Shown in pieces: positions 11,904 to 26,200 of a stretch of 64,000 nt of DNA. A program made the position numbers and the translations under genes. Position 1 is the first letter of the stretch; each line of letters begins with the position of its first letter. Origin of the DNA: Stichopus chloronotus (Eukaryota > Echinodermata > Holothuroidea > Aspidochirotida > Stichopodidae); the NCBI GenBank assembly GCA_021234535.1, contig CM037843.1, positions 25,699,911-25,763,910 of the forward strand, given 5' to 3'. Below the pieces are notes generated by a model that saw only the letters and a list, made by a program, of their open reading frames with translations, did no database searches and was not told where the DNA came from.

Positions 11904-12914
11904 ATAGGACCCACATTTAACTTTGAGTTTCGTTACACAGCGTCACAGTAGTGCACAGTAGTACAGTGTGTCCTTGTCTGTGAGAGCAAAACTCACGACT
12001 GAGCTAATTTTTATCATATGAGTTATCATTTGTACTACTTTCGCGATTTTAATTTTCAAAAAGACTTAGTGTGCCAAGTGTGATCACTGCGCCAATGCAA
12101 CTTCAAAGGTAAAAACGCCTACATTTAACACTTACGATCTATTTTCAGGAAAGCCCATCTCAAGAAGAATGTTCAGGTCAGAAGACATTTTATAAGCTAT
12201 CAGTGTCTCATCAACTTCCTTGGAGTTGGACGAAACGTGAACGCAAACTTCAGAAGCAGACCTTGGCACTTGGGCCTGAGTCTGTGGTTGGCCGTAGCCG
12301 ACAAAAATGGATAATTAATGGTACAGTAACTTACTTCGATTTTGACAAACGTCTGCCAATAGTATTTTACAAAGCAATACAACCATAAATTCCCACTAAT
12401 TTTACCAATTAATAAAAGTAATTTTGCTAAAGCAATTGAAGGTGTTTTACAACATAATCGAATTTATGGTACCATACATTCGGGTCAAATCAACCAATAG
12501 TAGTGTGTTTCCACCAACTGGCGTACGCCGACAAATGTATCACTTCTGACAACAATTATCCCATTTCCGACAGGAAACATACCACTCCTATAATCTTCCT
12601 TATTATCATATCAGGAACATATCAAGAACGGTGAAAGTCATAGCAACTACACGTACCAGCTAGCCTGTGTGTCGTTCTATCCATTGTGTTCATGAGCATT
12701 TCAATGCTCAGACGGAACTGACAGCCCTAACACATATACATGTGCGTAAATCAGTGGCCAGGAGTGAGGGGACCAAATTTGCTTTCGATTTCAGAACTTT
12801 ACAGTAACATTGGCTACCATAGCCGGGATTATTCAACAAGGAGAGGGGGACGCGAAGGATTTATCTAATGACTAATCGAATGAGCTTGTAGAAGGAGGGA
12901 TTGGTCAGCGAGGT
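11904..12914. other. Intergenic, nothing recognised
   Basis: One isolated unit resembling the 22-bp GGTACC repeat of 33.1 kb is seen at about 12455-12485. No gene is recognised. Confidence 0.5.
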
Positions 12915-13085
12915 ATATGGTAGTCTTGTGTTAAGACGATGGTGCTATTTTCTTCTTCCATTATACATCCCATAGCCTACAGGTCTAGAGATTCATTCAC
13001 ACAGCATGCGCCTACTACAATATACGAGTCGATCATTGAACGAAAGTAACTCGAGGATATAACCATTCAGAGCAGAGAAGTAAAC
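12915..13085 (+). repeat. Dispersed repeat, copy 2 (uninterrupted)
   Basis: Collinear with the two blocks of 6810-7315 but without the intervening segment. It is followed by a 14-C run (13115-13128) and a CA repeat (13131-13148). Confidence 0.7.
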
Positions 13086-13999
13086 AGTAAACAGATTTAT
13101 GTGGGCGGAAAAAGCCCCCCCCCCCCCCTCCACACACACACACACACATAAATTTGAGGGACGATGTATAATATCAAAAAAAAAGAAGAACGAAAAAAAG
13201 GAAGAGAGGATGAAGGGATGCGCTGACAGAGTTGGGGAGAACAGATAGGCCATAACTGAGTAATATGGGAGCGAGACTGGGAAACCGCGTAACGTCACAA
13301 GTGTGATCTTTTTACGACACCGAAAACTAATACGAAACAGATTAATAACACAATTGAAACAAGGTGTCTATAAGATGTCAAGGTGTGAAATTGTTGATTC
13401 GAGGTTTTGATTGGTCATACTTGCAGTACACGAGTAGACCTATGCGGCTAGGGGATGGAATTCGCAGCAGAACAGTCCACATATTTTTTTTCTACACAGG
13501 ACCCATTGGCAATACGCCTCTCCTAACTGTCAATCAAAACCTTGGAAATTAATGATGTCATGGATTCTAGAAAGTATGTTCCTCTATTTTTGTCAACCAA
13601 CACGATGGATTAGAAAAAAAAAATTCTCCCCAAAGTATTGGTTGTCAATGCCAACTGAAGCTACTTACAATGATGCAACCAACAATCTGTCATGCTATTT
13701 AAAAGTACCTTCAAATCTACTACTTAATGATGTCACTTTAACTACTTAAAATATGTCATCGTCATTTTTTAAAGTTCCAAATGTTTCCAAATGTTTCACC
13801 ACCGGTGCATGCAACAAGTTCATGTTGTTTTGCCTGCCCGGATGTTTCCCCAAAAAATTCCAATCTGGTTTTGCGTCGCTTCGCTATTCAAACCCTGTCC
13901 CAATTCAAGCTTAGAATGGGTCATTATCAAAAAATAAAAAAGGGGTCTAAAGGTTTATTTAGCACCCCTCCCCATACTACTTACCAACTGCTCCAACAA

Positions 14000-14380
14000 T
14001 AAATGAGGCAGGATGAGTAATTCATTATGATTCTTGTAACATCTCAACCCATCTCATATGTATTGACATTTTTCATACATTGACTTTAATCTCATTAGGC
14101 CTAATGGAAAAATTACAGGCATGAGATCCCTATTTCAAGGCTGGGTACATGAAGCTTGGAACACTCGGGAAGTGCCGTTTACGGCAATCTGGAGATTTTC
14201 AAAAGCCAAAACTTTTCTTGTACGCTTAGACAGTTTTGACGGGCTGACTGATTTGAAATCCTGGATTAGGCCTTGGTGTGACAGCAACCCTCTCCTTACT
14301 CCCCTCCCGGGGACAACGGGCAAAATTAGGGACGATGCGTCGATTTTGTCCCCTTACAAAAAGTCCTGGCTACGCCCCTG
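14000..14380 (-). mobile_element. MITE-like element copy
   Basis: The right end cctggctacgcccctg (14365-14380) reads CAGGGGCGTAGCCAGG on the minus strand, a typical hAT-type terminus. The internal part 14040-14160 (caacccatctcatatgtatt, then aggcatgagatccc) matches 21055-21200 inside the element at 20472-21464. The left end is not clear. Confidence 0.55.
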
Positions 14381-17300
14381 TTCGAGGGCCATTTTCGACA
14401 TAACAGATTTCAGATAACAGACTGGTCAACACAATAAGTCCATGCACTATGTACTGAGTTTATTGCCAATCGTAAATTTAATCAAACTGTCTTTCACCCG
14501 GAAAAAAATATTACCCCTCTCAAAGCTAGGGAATATATTTACCATACCATGGTGGAAACATGACCAGAATGGATGCAAACTAGCTGCAACCAGTTATGAC
14601 AGTCTGAGTAGTCTGATGTATATGACAGTCCCATTCTGAGCAACTTGAGTTTGAGTCTGAACAGATGAAACATTTTAAAATTCGTTCTTTAATCATTCGT
14701 CGATTTTAGTGAGAATGAAACTTTTTACATTCAAAAACCTGTGCAAAATAAGTAATCAGTACTTCGAACTTATACTTCCACCAGAAGAACAATTGTTTCG
14801 AAAAGCGCTTTGAAATTATTAGAATAAATCATTCCTTTAATTTCTGCGGGAGGAAATCGTGGTTTCGTGGAAACGAGATCCATGTGGAATCACTGTGCAA
14901 AAGCTATTATTTCTTGAATGCAATAATTTGTCATATTTGTTTGATAAAGGTTAATCAAAAGTTGCAAGAACTAACCCGGTCTCATATAAATTTGTTTAAG
15001 AATAAAATAAAAATCAAACCACACTCCTTTTTAACCAATACAGTTTTTCGGATGTGGGTGCTATTACGCAAGTGCAAAAAGTGCAATACCCGGCGATCTG
15101 GGGTGATTTAAAATTTCAAATCAGTGCTTGGCTTATAATAACGAGATGGAGCCTATCCACAAAAATGAGCACCTCCCTCTCCATTCTCCTAAACAAAAGG
15201 GGTTAAGGTCATGTAGTAGCTACTTGAGCTGGAATTGGACGTGGGAACGGTCGGCATTCCTGTCTTTATCGATACTGACCGATGTAGGATATTGTTAGTG
15301 ACTATGTATATATTATATTGACTACGTACTTACTACTGCAAAAGGACATACTTTCATTTTCATTTAAACTTTCACCAAGTTTCCATTTTTTACACGTGTG
15401 TGCACAACCTGCCTGTGGACCCTTTACATCTTCGCACCGACTGCTTGCACAGCTATGTCATAGGGCCGTCACTAGGGCACAGATCTCACAACTGGTGAAC
15501 AACATCTTTAGAGATCGTCCAAGGCAAGATGTTCTTTGTAAAATGGATCTTTCAAGACTCCTCTAGAAGGGAGCCTTCAAGATATAATAACAATGAATCA
15601 TCCGCAGAACATAGGAAGTGGGGAAATGGGTAGAAGGTTAGCGGCCGGGGTGATGTGTGACGTCACTGATGAGATATTCGTGTCTGTTTTCATGACTATT
15701 TATTATGGGTCTCAATTTTGAACTTGGAAAGATTTGTCGGATTTATTCATGAAAAGTACAACATTCATTTTTTAATAACAACACTAATTGCACACTGCTA
15801 AGCCGCTCCTTCACCAGCTTCCTTGTAATAAATACAAAGCCTAAAGGATTTCTTTGTTGACTTGTCAACTTTTCATTAAATAACAAGTTGTGATAGTTAC
15901 AGGATGAGCAGGTGCTCGACCAGCACTATGGAGCCGGTTACATCCCAGCGATAACTTAACTTCAAAAATAAGACCCCTTGGAGAGTAATCTATGGCTAGT
16001 TTTAAAAGAGAGAAAAGTCTATTGTTTACATCAAGGTTTCACCTGGCTAAAAATAAACAAAATAGTAATAATCAGAAAACCATAATATATGGAAATGGCG
16101 AAGTCTAGAGGGAAGTGTAAAATAATTGAACTTAATATTGGCCTATCTCTCTTCAGTTTCTTCTCAAGCACACAACGATTCAGCCCTTTCTATATACCAG
16201 TTGAAAGAAATGAACTCCAGTTATTTCTCTTTTTGATATAGACAATGTTTCGTGACAAAAGTTTTACTTTTAGAAACCAGGTTTTTGTTGGTGAAATTGA
16301 GAAAAAATGGCACTGCAGATAATTAACCTCTTCAGTTGACATGATCCTGTGATGAAACAAAAAGAATCAGCTGCAAACTATTTATTTACAACATCGTGAA
16401 CGTCGATTGATTGAAACTGGAGTAACTAGTGACGTAACCAGACCTTTTCATAGGAGAGAGAAAAGAGAGGCAACGCGATCACCTGGGGCTGGGTAAGAGA
16501 GTAAGGACTCCATTAGAGTGGAACTCATCCAACATCAGTGAGGCAACAAACAGAGGGGTGGCGGAACGACCAGGAGTGCGCAAGAAAATGTTTGGCGCTC
16601 CCAGTAAATGTAATAGTAATATATGTAAAACGTCACTTCCCAGGTGTTCTAAGCTTTGTAGGGATGTTATGTCGCAGTTAATAAACAAAAAGTCGATTCG
16701 CGAATAATGGTGATACATGTCAGATGGCTTTAAATATCATGCATCCTCCATTTATCCTCGAAAAACTTGACAAAATATTGCGGGACTTCAGCCTCTCCCC
16801 CCCCCCCCCTTTATATCTTACTGACAAATCTGAATCCCAAATCCCCAAAGTCCTACCACCACTGAACGTACAGAGAAATGTTTGGGATAAAAATGCCTCT
16901 CAGACTGCAGGAAATGGTACTTTTAAGCTTTTCTTGCAATGTAATTTTCAGATGAGTTTTCGTCATAGTGTAGAACACAGGCTTGGAAATAGACGCCCCC
17001 ACAAGAAATAGTTTAGATTGTAATTTTTTAGTCTTAGGTCACAGACAATATGGGGAGGAGACAAACAAGATAGTGCCTCATGCAGTCACAAAAAGTGCAG
17101 GAGATATTCCAGTTCCCAAATCCACTAAAACATGCTTATGTAGGCCTTTTATAGTAACCATTACAATTATTTTTCTTTACTCTCTGATAGAGCCTTGTCC
17201 GTCTTTAATAGAGGGTGATAATCTACTCTATGCTTAGCATTCTTCTTAGTACATACACATGTTGATACTGAGAAAAAAAAAACGGTCCTTTGAGTTGCGT

Positions 17301-17780
17301 ACATCTTTACTTATTTCTGGATTTCCAACCAACAGTCGATCCAGTAGACCCCTTGCGATAATAAAAGCGCCTTGTGCTCGTAGTTTACTGACCTTTGGTG
17401 TACGTCAACACCACCCCCTACCTTTAGACTCCTCCAACTCCTCTTAACAGCGCAATTGCTGGGATCCGTCCTTATTTTAAGAGTTCATGGCAATAACTTG
17501 GTTATCCCGCAAGCTTCTACAACCAGTCTGGGTTTTCATCTAAATATCCTGTTGATGTACTTCTCTTTCTTTGGCCTGAACTCGCCTAATTCTCTTTGAC
17601 TGAGTCGGCCGAAGCGCTGCTGCTTGCATTGCACTTTTAAAAGTTTAGCCCTAGGTAGCCAGCAGGTCTTCTCCCTGTATGATCTTTTGTAAAATTTTGG
17701 TCTATTTGCCGTGATTCATCTGCAGACTGTGCATTCAGCCCTTCTATTTCGATGTAATGTTTCTATCCATGCATACACAG
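14381..17780. other. Intergenic, no gene recognised
   Basis: AT-rich sequence. A 13-C run lies at 16797-16809. The open stretch 15318-15566 was inspected and shows no recognisable domain. Confidence 0.5.
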
Positions 17781-18780
17781 CGGCGTATCTAACTGGGGTG
17801 TGCAAGTACCCCTTCAGGGACGGATTTAGGGGGGCCTGGGGCCGCTCTCCTCCCCCCTTTCCAAAATGTTGAATTTTTTCAACTTCATAAACAGTACAAA
17901 TTCCTACTCAATTACAGCACTAGGCCCTGTGTGATGTGTCAGTGAGGCTTTGCTAATTATTTTTGACCTGAAAATATCAGTAGACCTTCTCCCTTGAAGA
18001 GTCTGCTACTCAGAATTTCGGCACCCTGATAACACTATGGCTCATATGGATCACAATATGGGTCAACTCTGGACATTATCAGGAGTATGTATCCTCTGCG
18101 GCTAATCATGAGCATTATATTGAACTGGATTGCTAGTGCCGTAACTTCAGTCTATTACCAGGGTAACCATACCCACGAAAACACTGCTTTGCCCTGTTGA
18201 GAGACTTCATATATAATTTTACACTATCTCGGGCTTTTGTGTCATAACTCTCTGCACCGTTAGTGTCTTACTCGAAGCCATGTAATTGATTTGGATGAAA
18301 ATTATGAGTGATATGAAGAAAAAAGTAACTTATATGAGAAAATACCATCCTGCTTTGCGAAACCATCAATCTGAACCTATTCTATGGAGAACTTCAACAT
18401 AGTGTGACTGCAGTTGACACCCAAAAAGTGAGAGAAAAATATATCATATACCTTTGTTACAAAATAAAACTGTCGCAGAGATTTCACTCTCGCGACTGCT
18501 TTATTTGCGACAAACTCAGTGACAGAGATAGTGACACGGGTTGAAGAATAGCCCATAGTGCAACACTTTTACTATTAAACGTGTAACGTTTTAAGTTGTT
18601 TTCAATAATACACTCATGGCATGCATTATCAACCTCTCTGTACCCTCTGATTGCAACATAACCAGAAATAAAGACAAAACCGGCAATTTACATTTTTTTG
18701 TATCAGTCATCTCATATGAAAAAGCACAAACAATTGCAGCATTTTGTATAAAATGAGACCTGTTTGATGAAAACTTCAGC

Positions 18781-19300
18781 TTAGAAACCTCCCCAAGATC
18801 CGTTGTTTATTCAAATCACTATGACTTGAACAGGGGTGTAAACTGAGATGTGCCACGTGAATAAAAACGACAGAATAACCACAGAAGATGAAGAAGTAAA
18901 ACCATTTCTTAAAAAGTAGGTGAAGAAGTATTCAATTTTAAATGTAGCATCAAATGTGGCACCATTTTGCATCTAGCCCTCCCTACGTTAGCAAATTTTG
19001 TTTCCAAGGGGCAGGAGGACAACCCTCCATTTAGACTCCTTCCCTAAGATCAGCCTTCTCTACAAATCACTATGACATGGGCAGAGGTGTTGACTGAGGT
19101 GCAAGGACTGTGCCAGGTGGGACAAATCTCAATTCCCTACTGAAGGTTTAAGAATGACTGCTTCACTCAGCAAGATGAAAAAATATAATCGTTACTTAAA
19201 AAGTAAGAATTAATGAAGATATATTCAATCCAGCATCAAATGTACGGTACCATTTTGCATCTAGGCCACCCTACGGTATCAAAAGTTTTCCAAAGGGGAT
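18781..19300. repeat. Diverged tandem duplication of ~260 bp
   Basis: Two head-to-tail copies share aaatcactatgac(t/a)tg, (a/g)caggggtgt, an aaaaagta block, gcatcaaatgt and accattttgcatctag. The first runs from about 18781 to 19010 and the second from about 19040 to 19300. They differ by several small indels. No coding potential. Confidence 0.75.
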
Positions 19301-19308
19301 ACCCCCGA

Positions 19309-19750
19309 GACGGCGATCAGCGATGGTTCTACTGTCCCCCCCCCCCCCTCCTGGATTCACCACTGCCTTTTACCAAATAAGTTACGTGTTCCCTCTATGT
19401 TTCCCCTCCTCATATGAGATTTGACGTTTCAAACTTTCACCAGCTATCTACAACATTTAGTCTAAAATAAAGCATTTTTCCCTTTCCACGATGGCTAATC
19501 TGTATAATGCTCAATTGACCCTTCCCCCAGGACGGCGATCAGCGATCGTTCTACTCCCCGCCCCCTTATGCCAAATCCTGGATCCGCCAATGCCTTCCAC
19601 CAAATAAGTGACGTGTTCCCTCCGTGTTTCCCCTCCTCACATGAGATTTAACGTTAAAAACTTACACAAGCTTATTATAACATTTATTCTAAAAGAGGAA
19701 TTTTTCCATTTCCGTCGATTGCTAATCTGTATAATGCTTAATTGTACATA
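19309..19750. repeat. Tandem duplication, 222-bp spacing
   Basis: The blocks starting gacggcgatcagcgat at 19309 and 19531 are collinear through the phrases ccaaataagt, acgtgttccctc, tttcccctcctca and ctaatctgtataatgct. The first carries a 13-C run (19336-19348). Each copy contains ctggatycrccamtgcc, resembling an inverted hAT-type terminus. Confidence 0.85.
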
Positions 19751-20471
19751 TGTTCAACCCAGAGCAATTTCGATAACTCACGGTACATGGATCTGAATGG
19801 TGTTTATTACTAAGGTAAACTTGGCAAAACTATCACGGTTTGATGGTCTTCCCGAGTTGTCGTTCCCATATGCACGGCTTTCCCTGGCCTCTGGACAAAC
19901 ACGTCCACTTCAATTACCTCTCTGTTAGTTTAGTGGACAGCAATGCAAAACCCTTGTCCCTCTCTTTTGATGGAGGTGGGGGAGGGGCGGGAAGAGGGAG
20001 ACTGTTTTTCTGTTTTCGATTAAGTTTTAAGATAAGAGAAATAGGGGGTTAAGTTGTTTTACAGAAGAAAATTGCATCTTCCAATCCAATATTTTTGGGG
20101 CAGAGAGTGAAAAAATATTCAAAATAGGGCAGGACAATGGTCTGTTTTCTTTCAAGAAATATGATTCTCACATATACAGCTTTAATTATTTGTTACTGGA
20201 GATGATTGGTTCACCCAAACTTTACAAAATTCAAATGATGCATCTGCCGTAACTCATCTTATGTATAATGTTTAGAGGAGATGAAACTTTCTCTCATGTT
20301 TGTAGATTAACCTGAATGGTTTAACAATGATTACAAGTATTTTCTTCGTACGCTACATTTATGCACTGTAAACGCCTCATTTCACTTCAACTCATCTTTG
20401 TGAATCTAATAGCTTACTTGCAAGAAGAAGTGAACACTCATGGAAAAAAATGGATGAAAATAGTCTATTCC

Positions 20472-21464
20472 CAGTGGCGGAGCTACCCATAGTCAGGGAA
20501 GCAGCCCCGCCCCTCCCCCTCCACCGCCCCAACGTCGACTCAAATCCCGCCTCCATTTTCCAGCTCCGTTCACAAAAAGAGAAAAAATAATAGAAAAGAT
20601 AGAAAAAGATAAGAATGAGAAAAAATTAGAGAAGCTAAAGCTTATGTGGAGCTTTTGTACTTTGCCACCCCAGTTGTCATTGCTGGATGACGAAATTCGA
20701 CTAATTATGCTAATTATGACATTATCATGTAGTCCTTCAAAATGGTCATTTTTAAGAACTTTTTGGGATGAAAAAGAACTCCAATTAAAATATAGGGAGG
20801 TTTACAAGACTCACTGTTCAAAACCTATTACATTCGCAACTGGGCAAAATCAAACATAAAAAGAGAACTTTGGGGGCTTCCAGCTCATCAAAACAAAAGA
20901 TCTTGGAATTCAAACTTTATTGCTTAGAGTCTTACCTACAAAACCATGTATCCATTCTTGATAGCAACTATACATAGGCCGAACTAAAATTTATAAGATG
21001 GTGGATCCTCCTTAACAGTAGCGGAGCTACCATATGGTCGTGGGTCGATCTTTTCATCATCCCAACCCATCTCATATGTATTAGTATTTTCATTGATTTA
21101 TTTCTGCTTGCATTAATTTGAGAAATTGTAAACATGAGGTCCCATGAGGTTTAGAGACTGTGCATATGCAGCTTATAACACCCAGGAAGTGGGTTAATTC
21201 ACGTCAGGTTCATGGAATTCCCAGGTTAATTCACGCCATTACCCCCAATTGTACGATCTTATTCGTTTCACGGATCGCACAGTGTGAGGCAACATTGCGC
21301 CTAAAATCGCAACCCTCTCTTTTAAGGAACCCTGTTAGTCATGCCGACATCCATGCACCCCCTGTGGTGAGCAGTTTGTATTTCTATTATACAGCTCCCC
21401 TAAAAGCCATTTTCGCCCCCTCTATACTTCCATGCTCTGACTGAAACTGCTAGCTCCGCCACTG
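20472..21464. mobile_element. hAT-like MITE (possibly nested) with perfect 14-bp TIRs
   Basis: CAGTGGCGGAGCTA at 20472-20485 and its exact inverse at 21451-21464. A second inward-facing copy of the terminus, cagtagcggagctacc, lies at 21016-21031, so either two elements abut or a 449-bp element (21016-21464) sits inside a larger one. No convincing target duplication is seen. No transposase is present. Confidence 0.65.
20641..21012 (+). repeat. Dispersed repeat, copy 1
   Basis: Collinear with 22880-23255: gtggagctt, ctggatgacgaaattcgac, atttttaagaac, cattcgcaactgg, aaaaagagaactttggggg, acaaaaccat and ggtggatcc occur in the same order. Confidence 0.85.
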
Positions 21465-22879
21465 TCTGTCTTCTTTTTTGTCTCGCATTTTCATTTTTTT
21501 TTATTTTTTCTTTGTATCCATATGTGTCTGGATTCTTAGGTGGTGTTTACTGGAGTGTATGCTGTTGCTACCAAAAGCTCAATTTGTCTCCATTGATGAA
21601 AGTTTACGATAGATTTTGGATTTTCCTCTTGCCGTCACGTCGCATGGTGTAAAATGTGTTACCTTGGCAACATGTAGTCAACAAGTTGATAGGCCACTTT
21701 GTTTCTTATCTACATCACAATACAATAACATCTTAAAAGATTGATATTTCTTTGGACTCCAGTTCAGCCATCGTAGAGAAAACAGTCTTTGGATTCTGGT
21801 ACTGACGATCAGTGTCATTAAGGATGATGCATGTGTGTAACAAATAAAATCTTACTTGAAGTTTTTCAACTTTGATTTTTGACCTGCATGTGTTTAATCC
21901 AAAGAAATGATGACTTAAATACATCACAAATACCCAGAAGCTACCGAGGGCTTCGTCCCCTTGGAAACCACCAAGGGCCCTAAAGGGTAGGCCATTCTAC
22001 CACACCCGATAAAGACCCCGTACTGCGAATTTGTTGGAATACTAGCTGTCTCCGCCATCGGCTCCCCCCCCCCCCCCCTTCAAGGATGAATGGATGAATC
22101 CCTGGATGAATATCAACTACTTGTGAGTTAGATTCTTTGAATTTCTCCAAATCACGTGTTTTCCAAGGATCATCTCAACTTCCATTAGACCAGGCGTTTT
22201 CAGAGTTTTCTTTCAAGAATTTCAAAGCTTTCAAGAATGGTCTCATTGCTTTCTCTGTATTAAAGATATATTAAAGTCATGTTACATTGTAGCTTTATGA
22301 CAGTCCCATAATTTACTCTTGTTAAAGATCTTCTGAGGAAGAAATGACCTTTCCCTGCTTGCACTGTCCACCCAACGAGACAAGTAAGTCAAGGTATGTA
22401 TCGTTTGTATTTTCATTCTTTTTTAATTTTACAGAAATTATGCTAGCAAGTCCATCAAATTGCAAATGACATAATGCACCTCTACGTTGATTGGTTACTG
22501 TTGGCATTGGAATGCTTCCTGCGTAGTATTTAGTTCTGATTGTAAAAAAATATATAATGTACCTCTGTACTTGAAATTGTAAATTTCTCTGGAAAATACA
22601 TTTAAAAACGACGAATGATTGAATGCAACTTAGGATGTTTGGGTGTACTAGTTCTGACATTGTAAAGTGAGTTAGTTATTAAAGATTCAATTTGATTTTG
22701 AACATTCGTGACAAGACTCTTTCCACATTAGTAATTATTCGTACGCAGCCAGTAAATGCCAGGGTCAATTAAAAACTTTCGTTTTTACCTTGAACTTTAC
22801 TACAGTCTCTTTGGACATGATTGTGCAATTAAATAGATTTGTGAACAGAATAAAAGAGACTGCGGTGACCACAACAAAC

Positions 22880-23255
22880 TCAGTGGAGCTTCTGTACGTT
22901 GCCGCCCTAGTTTTCATCACTGGATGATGAAATTTGACTTAGTCTGCTAATTCTAAGCGTTATCATGTGGTCGTCTTACCCTTCAACTTGAAAATGGCAT
23001 TTTTAAGAACATTTTGCGAGGACAAAGAATTTCAGTTAAAATACAGGTAGACCTACGAGACTCACCGTTCAAAAGCTACCACATTCGCAACTGGTTAAAA
23101 TCAACTTAAAAAGAGAACTTTGGGGGATCCTAGTTCATAAGAACAAAACAGGTCTTGGAAGTCAGCCTTGATTGCTCAGAGTCTTATACCTACAAAACCA
23201 TAAATTTATTCTTGACAACATAGGCCGATTGAAATTTATAAGCGGGTGGATCCAC
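22880..23255 (+). repeat. Dispersed repeat, copy 2
   Basis: Collinear with 20641-21012 at roughly 75-80 percent identity by eye. No matching MITE terminus is seen immediately upstream, so the unit may be independent of the MITE. Confidence 0.85.
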
Positions 23256-26200
23256 CTTTTAACATATGTTGATGGGTGTGTGTCTTCCCGTATAGGTTTG
23301 TAAACTTTGTTGGATGTTGGATGAAACATCCAACACAAAATTTCCAAAATTGAACTTTGGTAGCTTGATATCATTTCAGACGATTGCGTGGCTAGACTCT
23401 TTTCCAGAGCAAGGGCAAGCTCCTAAATTTCCGACTCTTTTTTTTTAAGTTTGAGCTTACACTGCATTAGGGAACCTTCATCATGCAAGGTTAGGCGTAA
23501 CCAGGCGTAGGTAGGCTATTTTCCAGGACTTGTGGGGCACAAACTACAAAACTTCCCAAGGTCACATGAGTGACAGTGGGATGACATTAGTGGAGGCGAA
23601 GGAGACATTAGCTGGAATATATGGTGATATGATGGAATTGATGACCGATTACCCTCCTAGCCTAATCCCCTCCCCTTTGTGAAACTTTTGCTTAAACAGG
23701 GTGGACTTCATGCAAAATGGTGCTACATATTGACGCCTAGATCTTAAAGAATTCCTATGTCTTTAGTAATATTTTTTTTTTTCATCTTGTTTGGTGAAAT
23801 AAGATAGACCTTATCTGTGGTGATGTGGCGTATGTCCAGGATTTTCATAAAGTGATGGGGCCCGAGGGCCAAGGCCAAACGGAATTATCTAAGCGGGAGC
23901 ACGGTTGACGTGGAAGGTATGGTCACAATATATTAAAAGGTACTGGGGGCAAAACTGTCTCCAATCAGAACGTCAATTACGTAATAATTTCAGGTATCCA
24001 GGTTTGAAGTTTCTGGTAAGGTAAATGTCTTCACTATAGATGTCTACATTTTTAACTCATTTAGTTTCAGGTTCATGATGTAACAATTAGAAGAACTTTC
24101 CCTCTGTTGACTCATAGGGTTTCTGCAATCAAAAGTCTTGCAAGAAACCAAATTTATCACATTATGGCAATGTTTGCATGTTAAACATATCATTGATTAT
24201 CAGTACTGATGTTGCTGTGATTATCTTAAAAACATATATATATATATATACAGTTCGAGCAAGGATTACATTTAAGACCGGAATTAAGAGACTGTATGGG
24301 AAACCATATTCTACGACTATCGGAGCCCATCGTTTCTTTCTGGAGATGAAGGGCAGTAATGAAGCTCATTCAGTTAATGCATCGAACAGTGCACCGAAAG
24401 CAATAGACCTGTTACGTGCATAACACGACACAAGAGTACTCACAAAGCACACATTATAACATACATAAGCTAAGAGCATATCAAAGACGAAGTATGCGGC
24501 ACAATCAGCATGTTGCCGTCTGGAAACATCGTCGAATATCAGAAAACTGCACCGGTGGGGTGGGGGTGGGGATGTGGGTGTGGAGGGGGCCACCACACTT
24601 AAGTGCCAACGATGTTCACTTACCACAGTGCCTCTGTCTAGAAACGGTCAATTACTACAGTTGCGGGCTCAGCGACGTTCACATAAGTATTCAATGAGAG
24701 ATGAAAGCAAAGACTTGAAAGATGAGAAGAGGATGGAGAAGAGTCTTGAAGGAATATTTTCTGATTTTCTTTATCTGTTTCCGATACTTTACAGAACGTA
24801 GATGATAATTTTTATTAGAAGATAAAACGATCAAATAAAGGTGTAGATTACCTTACTCCAGTGCTGTCCCATTTTTGTCTTCCAAAGGGACGGAAACGAT
24901 ACATGAATGCATAGATACCCTACAACATCCTACAACAGTGACATAATATAGCTACTTGGTGTACACATATCCTCTTAACCACATCAAACCCCCACCCCCT
25001 CGCCACCCAAGCACCAACCCACACACACACATACACACCCATCCCTCGCAACACAAAAGGAAAAGTGTATATGATTTTCGCAAATGTGACTACAAACAAC
25101 AAACTTTGAAGCACTGCTATGTCCAGGATAAAGTTAAGGCACATTAGTGCATCGGAACCACTTTTGAATGGAATTGATCAAGCGAGTAGACATTCTTAAA
25201 TTCTGCTTCATTGCATTTTGCAACTGTTCTTTGAAGGATATAAGTGAATGTATGATTGTTTTCCTCCAACAGCCCAAATTGAATGATGTGACACCCCATG
25301 TGGGCTCATGGATAATTGTGACCACATGTCACATTAATCATCTCTATGAAGTAAATTACGAAGTAGCAAAACGTGGTGTACTAAGATGTTTTACAAAACG
25401 GATACTAGTGCGATTGACAAACAGTAATTTTATTGTCTTAATTCCTTTGTTCTCCTCTTTCGATTTACGTAATAAAACCGATCTCTTTTTCACTCCTATC
25501 AATAAAAGATCATTCGCGGCGTGAATCTTTCTCTATGTGTATCAGAAGCAATGTTAGTTTGTTTCACTTAACATGTTATTGCTGCGGGTTATTACATGCG
25601 TCGAGGCTTTCCCTCAACTTTAAATTTGACAAGCATTCGGCAAAATTAATGCCCACCACAGGAACACAGAAAAAAATGTATCTTCTCAATAAATAAAAGT
25701 ACATTGTTAACTTCGCAAACCAATGTTGTGACTTGCAACATATTATGCAAAGGCGTAATAGGTCTCGCCTATACTGGTAAATGTTACATTACAATTCCGT
25801 TAATGCATTCGTTGTGTCCTCCACCATGCTTTTCAGCATATTAAATAGTTATTGCTCGACAGAAAATATATGGCGCCGCGGCCAAAATACAGGAACGATT
25901 TTACGGTTGATACCTAATACCACAAAAGTACATAAACCATGACACCAGTACACGGCATTACATTATCATCCACAAGGATAATAAGCTCCCCTGTGTTCAC
26001 TATCAGAAAGCTAGGCCTCATGTATAAGGTTTGCTGTCGTTATACACTTATACACGACTCCTCCGCAAGCCCTACTTTTTTATTTTTATCGCTGGTCACC
26101 TTGATAAATCACTGACGTTTTTTTTTTCTTTTTCATTAATTAAGAACTCATGTCATACATGATTTTCGTCGTACGTTTATACTTACATCACAATTTAACT

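Noticed and set aside
22322..22660. 112-codon minus-strand open frame with a protein-like composition
   Set aside because: Its second half reads plausibly, but no domain is recognised and there is no supporting neighbouring exon, so it is not called.
25168..25524. 118-codon plus-strand open frame
   Set aside because: No recognisable motif, AT-rich codon content, no splice or neighbouring evidence.
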